Source: Ostrinia nubilalis (lineage: Eukaryota > Arthropoda > Insecta > Lepidoptera > Crambidae). From it: DNA of 64,000 nt. The stretch is taken from positions 8,680,001 through 8,744,000 of the forward strand of contig NC_087092.1 of the NCBI RefSeq assembly GCF_963855985.1, given 5' to 3'. How positions within the stretch are numbered: the stretch's first letter is position 1; the number at the start of each line of letters is the position of its first letter. Below are positions 12,701-23,335 of the stretch, one piece after another. Made by a program: the position numbers and the translations under genes. The notes under the pieces were generated by a model. That model was given only the letters and a program-made list of their open reading frames with translations, made no database searches and was not told the origin of the DNA.

Positions 12701-15700
12701 TGAGAGGGACTTGGTACGCAAACGATAGTCATCTATAAGTCTTAAGGCTTTACGTCTAAAGTCCAGTTCAAGTTCAAGGGCGACCGCGACGTGGCCGCGT
12801 TCGTTCGTGCCGCCGCTGCGGAGGGCCTGCACGTGCTGCTCCGACCGGGGCCCTACATCTGCGCTGAGAGGGACTTGGTACGCGAACGATAGTCATCTCT
12901 AAGTCTTAAGACTTTACGTCTAATGTCCAGTACAAGTTCAAGGGCAACCGCGACGTGGCCGCGTTCGTGCGCGCCGCCGCTGCGGAGGGCCTGCACGTGC
13001 TGCTCCGACCGGGGCCCTACATCTGCGCTGAGAGGGACTTGGTACGCGAACGATAGTCATCTCTAAGTCTTAAGACTTTACGTCTAATGTCCAGTACAAG
13101 TTCAAGGGCAACCGCGACGTGGCCGCGTTCGTGCGCGCCGCCGCTGCGGAGGGCCTGCACGTGCTGCTCCGACCGGGGCCCTACATCTGCGCTGAGAGGG
13201 ACTTGGTACGCAAACGATACTCATCTCTAAGTCTTAAGACTTTACGTCTAAAGTCCAGTACAAGATCAAGGGCGACCGCGACGTTGCCGCGTTCGTGCGC
13301 GCCGCCGCTGCGGAGGGCCTGCACGTGTTGCTCCGACCGGGGCCCTACATCTGCGCTGAGAGGGACTTGGTACGCGAACGATAGTCATCTCTAAGTCTTA
13401 AGACTTTACGTCTAAAGTCCAGTACAAGTTCAAGGGCGACCGCGACGTGGCCGCGTTCGTGCGAAGGGCCTGCACGTGCTGCTCCGACCGGGGCCCTACA
13501 TATGCGCTGAGAGGGACTTGGTACGCGAACGATAGTCTTTAAGTCTCAAGACTTTACGTCTAAGTCTGGTGACTTTCTACCAAAACTGTGTGAACTGTCC
13601 ATAAATTGATCAGGTGAGATACAAATAATAATAAATAAATAATTATTTTCGTAGGTAACTTAGTCTAAGTAATATACAGATAGTGGTAGGAACTTCCCTT
13701 TAGGCAAGACATTGCCTGTGTTGGGAAGAACCGCTCCTCTTCACAATTATTCACTTATACAGGCCAAGAGCTTCCTCGTTGTGGATAAAAAAAAACTAGA
13801 AATAGAAATATAAAGCTTTTGCTTGGAAAATCTATTCCACCCGGAGCCCTACTGGCCCTACATGATTTGGATGGGAAACAATAACAGTATTTGTTAATTA
13901 ACGATATCAAACAATTGCCATAGTTACTTTGAAGAAGCTAGTTAAGACGCAATTTGGTCCAATTTAACCCTACAAAGACACAAGTTTGCGCGTTCACCGC
14001 CAAAAAGTTGCCGTTTGTCGTATCCCGCTGTTTCGAGAGCACTCCCCTAACTGCCTCAGCCAATATCGGAATCCTTGGTGTCGACATATCGAGCGAAGTC
14101 CAGTTCCGTGGTCATTTAGAGGGTAAGGCTAAATTAGCCTCGAAGAAGCTTGGTGTGCTCAATAGATCGAGACGGTATTTCACTCCAGCCCATCGTCTGC
14201 AACTTTACAAGGCGCAGGTTCGGCCTCATATGGAATACTGTTCTCATCTTTGGGCAGGTGCGCCCCAGTACCAGCTTCTCCCTCTGGACCGCATTGAACG
14301 GAGAGCAGCTCGAATCGTTGACTGCCAGGACATTTCGGATCGGCTTGACCCCTTGGCGCTGCGTAGAGATGTATCCTCACTGTGCATCTTCTATCGCATG
14401 TATCACGGGGAGTGCTCCGAAGAATTATCCGGACTTATTCCTGCCGCCACTTTTCGCCACCGATCTACCCGACAGCACTTCCACCCCCATCACTTAGATG
14501 GTTGGCAGTCTACAACAGTACGTTTTTCTAGAAACTTCCTGCCCCGTACAACCAAACTGTGGAATGGACTGTCGTCTGCGGTGTTTCCGGACGGATACGA
14601 CCTGCAAACTTTCAAGAGGAGAGCGTATCTTTATCTTAAAGGCCGGCAACGCACCTGTAACGCCCCTGGGTCTGCGGGTGTCTATGGGCGACGGTAATCA
14701 CTTACCATCAGGTGATCCGTCTGCTCGTTTGCCTCCTATCACATAAAAAAAAAAAAAAAAAAAGCTATAATTTTATTTTGTTTTGTTTCAGGGAGGTTTC
14801 CCGTACTGGCTCCTAGGAAAATATCCTAACATTAAACTTCGCACCACTGATAGCGGTAACATTGGCATTATTTTATTTATTTCTTTTATTTAATAAAATT
14901 ATAAACAAGTGCCATTTAATAAAAACCTTTAACGTTACAGACTTCATCAGAGAAAGTGAAATATGGTTAGAAAAATTATTTCAAGAATTGACTCCACTTT
15001 TGTTTGGAAATGGCGGTCCCATTATATTGGTTCAGGTACGTTTTAATTCAATTTATAATTATACATTCCAGCCAAAGTGATTTAATTAATCGTATGCAGT
15101 ATGTTTTGTATTTATTGACATACAGGTGGAGAATGAATACGGCAGTTACGGTGATGATAAGCCATACAAAGAAAAAAGCCGTGACATACTCCTGAAACAC
15201 ATTGGCCGTAATGCGCTCCTGTACACCACCGACGGCACATACCCCGCCATGTTCCTCGGCGGCGCCGTCGACGGTGCACTCACTACCATCGACTTTGGAA
15301 CTGCCAGTATGTTACCTTACATCAGTGTTGCGTTGCCACCTCGGATCTTATTAGGGCACTTATTCGAAATCGCATTCTTCGGCTGATTCATATGGACAAA
15401 TTTCAAATTCAATTTTAGTTTTGTAACATAGACTCATATGAAAATAGGTACACCCAATAACATATATTTGGATAAGGGACTCGTTTTTGTAAAGTAGTTT
15501 TCAAGATATCGACGTTCAAATATTTTGTGCCCATATGAATCAGAAGTTGTTACATATTAATCAAAAATAGAAATAAAATTTATAATCTTTATGTACAATT
15601 GGCTCTAAATCAAGAAAATAATCATATTATAACAAAAACAATCATCTGTTGTTACGAGAAAATGCAACGATTCCACAATAATTCGTGAAAAAACATTTTT

Positions 15701-18176
15701 TTGAAACTTTAGTATACATCCATAATATTTTGTCATCATCATAATCATTTCAACTGAACATAAGCCTCTCCCAATGATTTCCATAATGACCGGTGGGTAG
15801 CGCCCTGCATGAGGACTGTTGCCTGTGGGAGGACGTTCTACACTGAGCTTTCCGGCACGTGGCTTCCACTCTAGAAACGTGCTATCCCATCGGCCATCAT
15901 TTCTGTATACTATGTGTCTTGCCCAATATCACTTCAGCTTTGTGGTTCGTAAGCCTACAGTGAGAGGCCGCTTTTCAGTACAATTTGTCATCACTGATAA
16001 CACACACTGGATGTAGACTTTCATCTTATGGCACTAAGGTATTTTAGATGACTCTACCGAGCTGTATCACTTATCCAAGCTATTGTTGTTAAGACGTCCA
16101 CCTACAAGGTGAAGAAGGTGAGATGAGCTTATAGAGGTTGTGGCAATGGCAATCAGTTAATCTCGAAATCATTGGAGGCCTATGCTCAGCAGTATATTAT
16201 TATGTGCTACGGACGCCTTAAGTGTAGCTGAAATAATTATAAAAATAAATAAATCGTTGGGCAATTTCATACAGCGCCATTTAGCCACAAAATAAGCAAC
16301 AAATTATGCTTGTATTATGGTTGCTAGCTACTTATTTACTGCTTAAAGACATTTTATTCTTAGCATAAAAATGATAATGTTTTTTTTTTATTCATAACAA
16401 GACCGCAATCGCACCTGGTCTTAAGTGAGATGCAGTCTGGGATGTCATTCTTAGCTAAAAAAACCCTTTTTTGGTGCTTGATAGACCAAAAACTAATTTA
16501 TTTTATGATTCATATAGGGCATTGACCATATGAATCACGCACAGATAAATCAGTTTTTTGCCTAAAATTGAGCAAAACTCGTCAAACATACAGACTACAG
16601 CGTTGTCATTTTTCTACATGAATCTATAACCCAAAAGCATCATAAGAAAGACAGATTAGATTTTTAATGCAATAATGTAATTTTATAAAGTAGGCATTGT
16701 AATCAGCATGCCACCTGAACCAAGCACAGATGAATCAAGTATTTGCCTTCGTCACACCGGGTTCTAAGCCAACCAGCTCCACGTCTGCCTTCTGGCTAAT
16801 CCGTTGCAAGATGGACTTGCCTCCACGCCAGAAACCAGACTCTTATGATTAAAACCTGACCAGTTATGGTCAAGGACAGCTCACGACATATGAATCAGTA
16901 TTTTACGCCGGACACTGCTTATTTATTTTTTTGCGAACACACTAAGTTAATTAAAATTATGAAACATTTTTTTTGTAGAAGGACAACTCATTGGCTTTCG
17001 AAATAATTTTAATTTATATTGATATATCAAAAGGAAAATGCTACATCAACCATTTTGTTCCGGAAAATGGCTAACGGACACACCATATGAATCAGAGAAT
17101 CACACTTCAAATATTTTTATTATGTAAAAAGACAGCAATTATTTCAAAAATGTAATTTGCGCCAGATAGGGATCAACCTAAGCTATACTAAAAAAAATAT
17201 TGCATGCCATTTTGTTAGTTGGTTACAGAACTATACCCAAAGACATCGAAAATTTTGCCTCCGGAGAAATACCCATTAAAGCGCTAGATCAAAAGCCAAA
17301 TTCCACCGTATTCCAGAAATTTGGACCTAAAAAAACACCAAATTCCGCTAACATATTCAGTGTCAGACTTTTATGGGTCTTATATTCGGGGACAATGTAC
17401 CGATTTCCACAAAGACTGGTCCTGCGCCACCCGCATCCAGGCACCTCCCGCGACCTTCACCAGATCGTCGGTCCACATTGTGGGGGGCCTGCCCACACTA
17501 CCATACATTACTATAAGTTTAATTTTTTATTTGTTTTGCAATCATCCTGGAAAATCTAGAATGTGGAAAGTGTACTAGTATATTACTTCCCTACAAAAGA
17601 CTTCAACGACATTTTTATTGTTTATTCGTATTAATATGGATCCATTTTTTTTTAATCGTAGTCGCTTCTCTCAACTAAATTCTAAATAACTAAACAACTT
17701 GAAAAAAGCGAACTGCCTATGGCGGGAATCCAACCCACGACCTTTCGCTGCTTTCCCAAGTTGTTTATTTTTTCAAACATTATTTTTAAATAAAAGTTAC
17801 TAAGCTACCATAGAAAATAAATATGAAGGTTGATTTCAAGGATAATTTACAATTTGACAAATCGATTTGTTGCAAGTCATAAAGCTAACGTTTTCCTTCG
17901 CTATTTTTCAGCAAACGTAACCCACGCGTTCCGTACCTTGAGGCGGTACATGCCCGAGGGTCCCCTGATGAACTCCGAGTACTACCCTGGCTGGCTGACG
18001 CACTGGGGCGAGCACATCCAGCAGGTGGACACCCAGGATGTGGTCAGGAACCTCAGGGAAATGCTCAGTCAACATGTCAATGTTAACTTTTATGTGTTCT
18101 TTGGTGGAAGCAACTTCGAATATTCTGCAGGTAATATTTTCAAATGAAAGCGACGAGCATATAGGAAGTTAAATTA

Positions 18177-18221
<45 letters not shown>

Positions 18222-20630
18222 TCAGCCATAGGACGTCCATTGCTGAACATAGGCCTCCCCCAATGCTTTCCATGCTACCCGGTTGGTAGCGGCCTGCGTC
18301 CAGCGCTTTCCTGCTACCTTTATGATGTCGTCGGTCCACCTTGTGGGTGGACGTCCCACGCTGCGTTTTCCGGTACGCGGCCTCCACTCCAGAACCTTGC
18401 TGCCCCATCAGCCGTCAGTTCTGCGTACTATGCGTAAATTATTCACTTTGTTTCATTTAAAACTTTTATCAATGTGACTTACATGGAGAGATCACATCAT
18501 GGCGTTAGCAGTATTCGTACCGATTATGTTGAAACCCGTTTTTACCAACGAAGTACAGTTGATAGAGAATGAACATGATATTTTTCAGGGGCGAACTACG
18601 GTAACTCATATACTCCAGATATTACTTCGTATGATTATGATGCACCGTTGACTGAGGCTGGAGATCCCACTCCCAAGTATTATGCTATACGCGACGTTCT
18701 TAAACAGGTAAAAATAAAGTTACTGGTTCTCTTTAGGGTTTAATGCTGTCTTTTTGAATCATGAATGAAATTTCAATAAGCGTGTTTTGCCTCTCATTAT
18801 TTCCTAAATTATAAATTAAATACTATGTTCTACATTACTTTTAGTATAACTTCGAAGCAAAAGACATCCCAGAGCCCACTCCGTCTAGTAAAGGGGCATA
18901 CGGGACAGTGACAGTGACTCCCCGAATCGAACTGCTCTCGAGCCTGGGGCGTACGATGTTGGGCAAGAAATACCCAGACGTAACAGGCGCGACGCTGCCA
19001 CACTTCGAAAAACTAAGACAAAGAAGCGGACTCGTACTATATGAAACTAAATTGAAGGAGGGAAAGGGTGTACTCGAAATACAAAAACCTCGTGATTGGA
19101 TTTATGTTTATGTAGATGGGGTATGTACATTTATATCAAAAATAGGTGTACAGTCGAACTGATCTCAAATTAAGTAGCTTTTGCGATAGCGCCTGCATAG
19201 CTTTGGTACTAAATAAATGTAATTACTCACTCATTTACAAGGAAAAAACCTTATATTCACTGATTTTTTAAAACTTACAGGAACTCAAAGGTGCCATAAA
19301 TAGAATGTACAGAAGAAAAGAATTAAGTATACAGAGTAAGGCTGAATCAGTACTGTCTTTATTAGTGGAAAACCAGGGACGAATCAATTATGGATCACAT
19401 TTGCGTGATCGTAAGGTAATAAGTACCTTGGTACATTTAATTTCTTGATATTCTGGAAAGGGAGTCTTCAGAGGCTTCCTGTCCTTTTACTTTTGCTTGA
19501 TGACCATGAAACAAAGTCTTCAATGGTCGCGATCTTAGTAATTAAAAGAAGAAAAGAAAAGAAACTTAATCCTTCATTTGCCTCTAGAACATTAGAGAGG
19601 GTCGTCCTGCTGCAGTAATAAATCACCTTTTAATAATAATGATGATGATTTAAACATTTTTTTTAATATTTCAGGGAATACTGAGTACCGTTACTTACAA
19701 CGGTGAGACACTAAATGGGCAATGGAGCGTTAGTGGTTATCCCTTAGAATTACTTTATCGATATGACGCAGATTTTGAGAACCAGCCGAATTTGAGCAAA
19801 GGCCCGGTATTGTTCGAAGGGGAGTTCACCCTTCCCGAGGGGGACCAGCCTTTAGATACTTTCTTAGATACCACCGGATGGGGAAGGGTAAGCAGATAAC
19901 ATTCTAAGGTCATAAGGACAAATAAACCAAAATATTGTTCAAAGGATTAGAATTTTTAGGTATCGTTTTGTTGAACTGAACTAAAACCTTTTAAGTTCAT
20001 GGTGTTGTAAATTTTCAAACATTATTATTGATTTCCTTTATTTAATTTTGTATAATATTGTGGTTTATGAGTGGTTATTTATGTTAAACATTGGAAATTA
20101 AAGAACAATGAAAACAAACACTCGTGTTTAAGTGTATAAATAGCACTGCACTACATTTTGAATAGATATTACTTAAATTGTTTATATTTCTATCAATACA
20201 TATTCTTACATCGATGACGATGCGACGCTGAAGAAATCAACCAATAAAATAGCACTTAGGTATTTTATTTTTTATGTTATAATAAGAAATCTTAAATTAC
20301 ATGCTTCAATAGACAGCGCATTGGTATTCATTTACTTATCAAGTACAGTAAAAAACAAATTGAAACTTCAGGATTTTGGAGTAAACTCTTAGAGTATTTT
20401 TAACGTTAAAACCATTGTTTTAGGGCTATGTTTGGGTGAACGGCAACAACTTGGGTCGGTACTGGCCTGGCCTGGGGCCGCAGGTGACGCTCTACGTGCC
20501 AGGCGTCTGGCTGAAGGCCGCACCTTTAACCAACTGCCTGCAAATACTGGAACTTGAAAGCGCGCCTGAAAAATACACGATGGAGTTCATCGACTATCCC
20601 ATACTAAACAGAACAGCAAACTTCAGCTAG
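9800..20630 (+). CDS. Beta-galactosidase, glycoside hydrolase family 35, complete 12-exon gene
   Basis: Exons: 9800-9940, 10480-10640, 12235-12385, 14792-14855, 14941-15035, 15126-15306, 17912-18130, 18589-18707, 18845-19120, 19281-19415, 19675-19887, 20424-20630. All phases agree and sum to 653 codons plus TAG, close to human GLB1 (677 aa). The enzyme removes terminal beta-galactose; a signal peptide ([20 protein letters not shown], cleavage near ARA) makes it secreted or lysosomal. GH35 marks: [24 protein letters not shown], then [13 protein letters not shown] with the acid/base Glu208, and NSEYYPGW with the nucleophile Glu287; the C-terminal jelly-roll domain has [15 protein letters not shown]. 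One deviation is [16 protein letters not shown], where many homologues have a Gly-Thr-Asn-Phe form. Intron 1 looks GC-AG. Intron 3 holds tandem copies of exon 3 plus a LINE. No ER-retention or membrane segment is visible. Confidence 0.95.
9941..9946 (+). promoter_or_regulatory. Probable GC splice donor of beta-galactosidase intron 1
   Basis: The signal-peptide exon ends ATCAAG and is followed by GCAAGT, the consensus for the minor GC-AG intron class, in phase 0 with exon 2 (AG acceptor at 10478-10479). The only alternative, CAG then GTCGGA at 9914, is also phase 0 but a poor donor. It would shorten the protein by nine residues after the signal peptide. Confidence 0.6.
10130..10261. mobile_element. 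132-bp MITE with TA duplication (Tc1/mariner-like)
   Basis: Inverted ends CAGTACCTCTA and TAGAGGTACTG lie directly between TA dinucleotides (10128-10129 and 10262-10263). It sits inside intron 1 of the beta-galactosidase gene and has no coding capacity. Confidence 0.7.
10666..10825. mobile_element. 160-bp MITE with TA duplication
   Basis: Inverted ends (GTGTGAGTTTACATCAAACG at the left; the right end is its near complement, GACGTTTGATGTAAAATCAC) are bounded by TA at 10664-10665 and 10826-10827. It begins only 25 bp after the exon 2 splice donor. Confidence 0.7.
11905..12156. mobile_element. 252-bp MITE with TA duplication (Tc1/mariner-like)
   Basis: Ends CAGGGTGTTTG and CAAACACCCTG are inverted and lie between TA repeats (11903-11904, 12157-12158). 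It sits about 80 bp upstream of exon 3 in intron 2 of the beta-galactosidase gene. Confidence 0.75.
12273..13571 (+). repeat. Eight 164-bp tandem copies of exon 3 tail plus donor and intron start
   Basis: Unit starts fall at 12273, 12437, 12601, 12765, 12929, 13093, 13257 and 13421, exactly 164 bp apart. The first unit is the real end of exon 3. Each later unit has the last 111 bp of exon 3 (37 codons, YNFKGDRDV to ICAERDL), the GGTACG donor, and about 50 bp of intron. Each begins after TCCAG, so it carries an acceptor-like AG directly before the copied codons. Units 2-7 keep the 111-bp frame; unit 8 has lost 13 bp and is out of frame. The units differ by point changes (for example GGCGAC against GGCAAC; GTACGCG against GTACGCA), so they are not simply one read-assembly repeat. 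Confidence 0.95.
13945..14763 (+). mobile_element. 5'-truncated Jockey-like LINE with poly-A tail
   Basis: Frame 13954-14697 is the C-terminus of a non-LTR reverse transcriptase polyprotein ([49 protein letters not shown]), followed by the common lepidopteran tail 'ctgcgggtgtctatgggcg ... cacttaccatcaggtgatcc' and a run of about 18 A. It is inserted in beta-galactosidase intron 3, about 28 bp before the exon 4 acceptor, so it abuts the branch-point and polypyrimidine region. Confidence 0.88.
15733..16200 (-). mobile_element. RTE-like LINE 3' fragment
   Basis: The stretch is the reverse complement of the LINE found at 2836-3213 and 18178-18437 (aagcctctcccaatg, gtgggaggacgttctacact, ttccggcacgtggcttccac). 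It has many changes and small deletions, starts at a degraded CAT-rich tail, and lies in beta-galactosidase intron 6. Confidence 0.75.
16201..17401. other. Intron 6 middle, recurrent CATATGAATCA motif
   Basis: No exon is expected here. A short LINE-like stretch at 16380-16470 (T-run followed by cctggtcttaagtgagatgc) is in minus orientation. The motif CATATGAATCA or close variants recurs (about 15389, 15533, 16527, 16887, 17082). Confidence 0.4.
17402..17505 (-). mobile_element. RTE-like LINE short fragment
   Basis: Reverse complement of the LINE region encoding [10 protein letters not shown] (ccttcaccagatcgtcggtc at 17455-17474). About 100 bp survive. Confidence 0.65.
17701..17780 (-). mobile_element. 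Possible tRNA-derived SINE remnant
   Basis: Read on the minus strand, 'gtgggttggattcccgcc' is a good B-box-like sequence, but no matching A box or tRNA fold was found. The call rests on that one motif. Confidence 0.35.
18178..18437 (-). mobile_element. RTE-like LINE 3' fragment with CAT microsatellite tail
   Basis: A run of about 14 CAT repeats (18180-18222) is followed by 'gccataggacgtccattgct' and the reverse complement of the LINE C-terminus ([20 protein letters not shown] frame). It is 5'-truncated at about 18437 and inserted 47 bp after the beta-galactosidase exon 7 donor. Confidence 0.85.
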
Positions 20631-20696
20631 TGAAATAGTGGTCCAAGACATTGTTTAACGATGTAATTACATTTTAGTCATTCAATATTGTTATAA

Positions 20697-20702
20697 AATA
20701 AA
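20697..20702 (+). terminator. Polyadenylation signal of beta-galactosidase
   Basis: A canonical AATAAA lies 67 bp after the stop codon. Confidence 0.7.
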
Positions 20703-20864
20703 TTCACTCTTATTCTGTAGTGAAATAGATTTTTTATAAACGTTTTATAAAGTGTATACTTTATTATTTAAACATAAATTATTATTCACCCTTTATACGA
20801 TATTGCTACAAAAAGTACCTACCTAGGTACTTATTTAAATTAAAATAAAATTATGTGTAGTTAA

Positions 20865-21060
20865 TCCAAAAATGCGAAAGTTTGGATATCTTGATGTCTG
20901 GATGGATGTTTGTTACTCTTTCACGCAAAAACTACTGAACGGATTTTAATGAAACTTTACAGTATTATTGTTTATAACCGAGAATAACATATAGGCTATA
21001 ATTTATGACGATCTGTGACAAACTAAATTTCACGCGGGTGAAGCCGCGGGCAAAAGCTAG
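20865..21060 (+). mobile_element. Lep1-type Helitron, copy A
   Basis: The sequence runs from 'aaaaatgcgaaagtttgg' to a 3' hairpin (CGCGG-gtgaag-CCGCG, about 21033-21048) followed by 'gcaaaagCTAG', the hairpin-plus-CTAG end that defines Helitrons. The 5' end is slightly truncated. It is non-autonomous. Confidence 0.85.
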
Positions 21061-21370
21061 TAAACCATACGTAAACCAACGCAAATCCTACTAATACATA
21101 TTATAAATGCGAAAGTTTGGATGTCTGGATGGATGTTTGTTACTCTTTCACGCAAAAACTACTGAACGGATTTTGATGAAACTTTACAGTATTATTGTTT
21201 ATAACCGAGAATAACGATTTGGTTCCAACGAGACACAATTTCAACGGGACACATTTTCAATCAGACACATTCCCACGTGGACACATCAATTAATGTATCA
21301 TCAGTTAAATGTTTTAGTGAAAAAAATAATAATAATAAAATGTGTTAATTGTCATGGGTATGTATTCGTC

Positions 21371-21490
21371 TGCCGTTTGGTGTAGTGGTTCAGAATGGAC
21401 TACTATGCCGAGAGGTCCCGGGTTCGATTCTCGGCCGGGCAGAAATTGAAATGATGCATTTTAATTTCTGTGACCGGTCTGGGTGTTAGA
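21371..21490 (+). mobile_element. tRNA-derived SINE
   Basis: A box TGGTGTAGTGG at 21378-21388 and B box GGTTCGATTC at 21421-21430, followed by the same body as the SINE at 3717 (agaaattgaaatgatg). It is inserted just inside the left end of the 5.4-kb transposon. Confidence 0.85.
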
Positions 21491-22553
21491 CTATCTATAC
21501 TTATAATAAATCTGTAGAGAGGTCAATTCTGTACATGAAATATATTTTCAAAATAACTATCAGGGGGTGATTAGTGATCGATACTGATGCCAAAAATGCA
21601 ATTAGTAAATTTTTTGTCTGTCTGTATGTTCCTTATAGAAACAAAAACTACTCTACGGATTTTAACGAAACTTGGTACACTGGACAACACGCATAAGTTG
21701 TAATATTAAGTTAAATTATGACTTAATTTAAAGTTTAGATCACACACATTACACTAGTTTTTATTTCACCTCAATCCATCCAGTATTACCGAAGATAGAG
21801 CCTCGAGAAGTTTACGGACTTTTTAAAATTTTCAAAAATTTCCAATATTCGCGCGTGACGTCACAACATGATTTTGCAGCCCCAGCGCGTTAACCCATTT
21901 ACTACTTTTTGTCTTTTTCCAACTAAAATAAAATTTTACCTAACTGACAACTGTTGTTAGTTGTCATCGTTCAATCACATTTCAAACTATGCGCTATAAA
22001 AGTAACCATTATTATGCCACCTATTGCCAATTTTGTGCACTATGAAGCCATTTTTACATTTATGCACTTAAATATAACCAACCAACTGGAAAAATAACCA
22101 AGTTTGTGTCTCTGTGCTCAATAACGAGTAAATAGTCCAGTTATTTGTTAATTTTACTTGGAAAGTTTTCCGGAATTTTTGAAAATTGGTGAATAAATAG
22201 ATTTCGCTATGTTCTTTCCGAATTTTGTGACCTCGTTTATAGCCGCGCGCGCGCCCGCCTTATTGAAAAAAATCCGCCTTAAAAAAGGTTTTTGACAACT
22301 ACTTTTTTCATTTTATAATTTTTGGGACATAGACAGCTTTGATAAATGTGATAAATTTCATGTAATGTAAGTGAAATAGATTTACAGTTGTGAAACAGTC
22401 AAATTAATGTACCTGCTAAATTGCGAGTTCTTTTTTCTTTGATCATGGCAGGACACGCTGCCGGGTGTCCTAAATATGCTGAAGTATAAAAAAATTCGCG
22501 TTGCTGAAGTATAATTTTTTTTTTCTTGTTTGTTTCTACATTACATAATTGTA

Positions 22554-22882
22554 TCCTACTATTATTATAAATGCGAAAGTTTGGATGTCTGGAAGTTTAA
22601 AATAAAGTAAAGTAATGTTTATTTCTCACCAACATAACAGATAGGTAATATTATGATAACAAACAATCAGGAAAAACAAAAAGTAAGAATGTTGGTGGGT
22701 TGATACCTGAACTAAGATTCCTGTGTCTCAGGTTTGTTACTCTTTCACGCAAAAAGTACTCAACGGATTTTGTTGAAACTGTACAATATTATTGTTTGTA
22801 ACCCAGATTAACATATAGGCTATAATTTATGCCGATCTGTGACAATAAATTTCACGCGGGTGAAGCCGCAGGCAAAAGCTAG
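22554..22882 (+). mobile_element. Lep1-type Helitron, copy C, with a 140-bp insertion
   Basis: It starts TCCTACTATTATTATAAATG and ends 'gtgaagccgcaggcaaaagCTAG'. Between 'ggatgtctgga' and 'tgtttgttac' lies a foreign segment at about 22592-22731 ('taaagtaatgtttatttctc') of unrecognised type. It is nested inside the 5.4-kb transposon. Confidence 0.8.
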
Positions 22883-22903
22883 TCGTGAAATAAATAGGAA
22901 AGT

Positions 22904-23335
22904 TTAAGGTTCTGAAACGTGGTCGCTTACTATGGGCCTCATAAGAAGGCTCAAGGTCACCCAAAGGGTAATGGAGCGGGCTATGCTCGGGGTTTCCCTG
23001 CGTGATCGAATCAGAAATGAGGAGATCCGCAGGAGAACCAAAGTGACCGACATAGCACGCAGAATTGCTAAAATCAAGTGGCAGTGGGCGGGACACATAG
23101 CTCGTAGAGACGATGGCCATTGGGGCAGAAAATTTCTTGAGTGGCGACCACGGGCTGGAAGACGTAGCGTGGGCAGGCCTCCTACTAGGTGGACCGACGA
23201 TCTGGTAAAGGTCGCGGGAAGAATGAATGAATGCAATGCCTGAATGCGGGCAGCGCAGGACTGTTCATTATGAAAAACCTATGGAAAACCCAAAGGCCTC
23301 TCGCCTTTGTCCAGCAGTGAACGTCATTTGGAACG
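22904..23335 (+). mobile_element. RTE-like LINE 3' fragment
   Basis: The frame at 22932-23243 reads MGLIRRLKVTQRVMERAMLG, IKWQWAGHIARRDDGHWGRK and [18 protein letters not shown], the C-terminus of the RTE-like reverse transcriptase. The 'ttgtccagcagtgaacgtca' tail follows. It is 5'-truncated. Confidence 0.88.

Noticed and set aside
13119..13394. Open frame of 91 codons in the tandem array
   Set aside because: It only reads through two unspliced copies of the exon-3 unit; it is not a separate gene.
12273..13571. Regular repeats that could suggest a CRISPR array or satellite
   Set aside because: The units are exon 3 plus intron sequence with no variable spacers, inside a eukaryotic gene.
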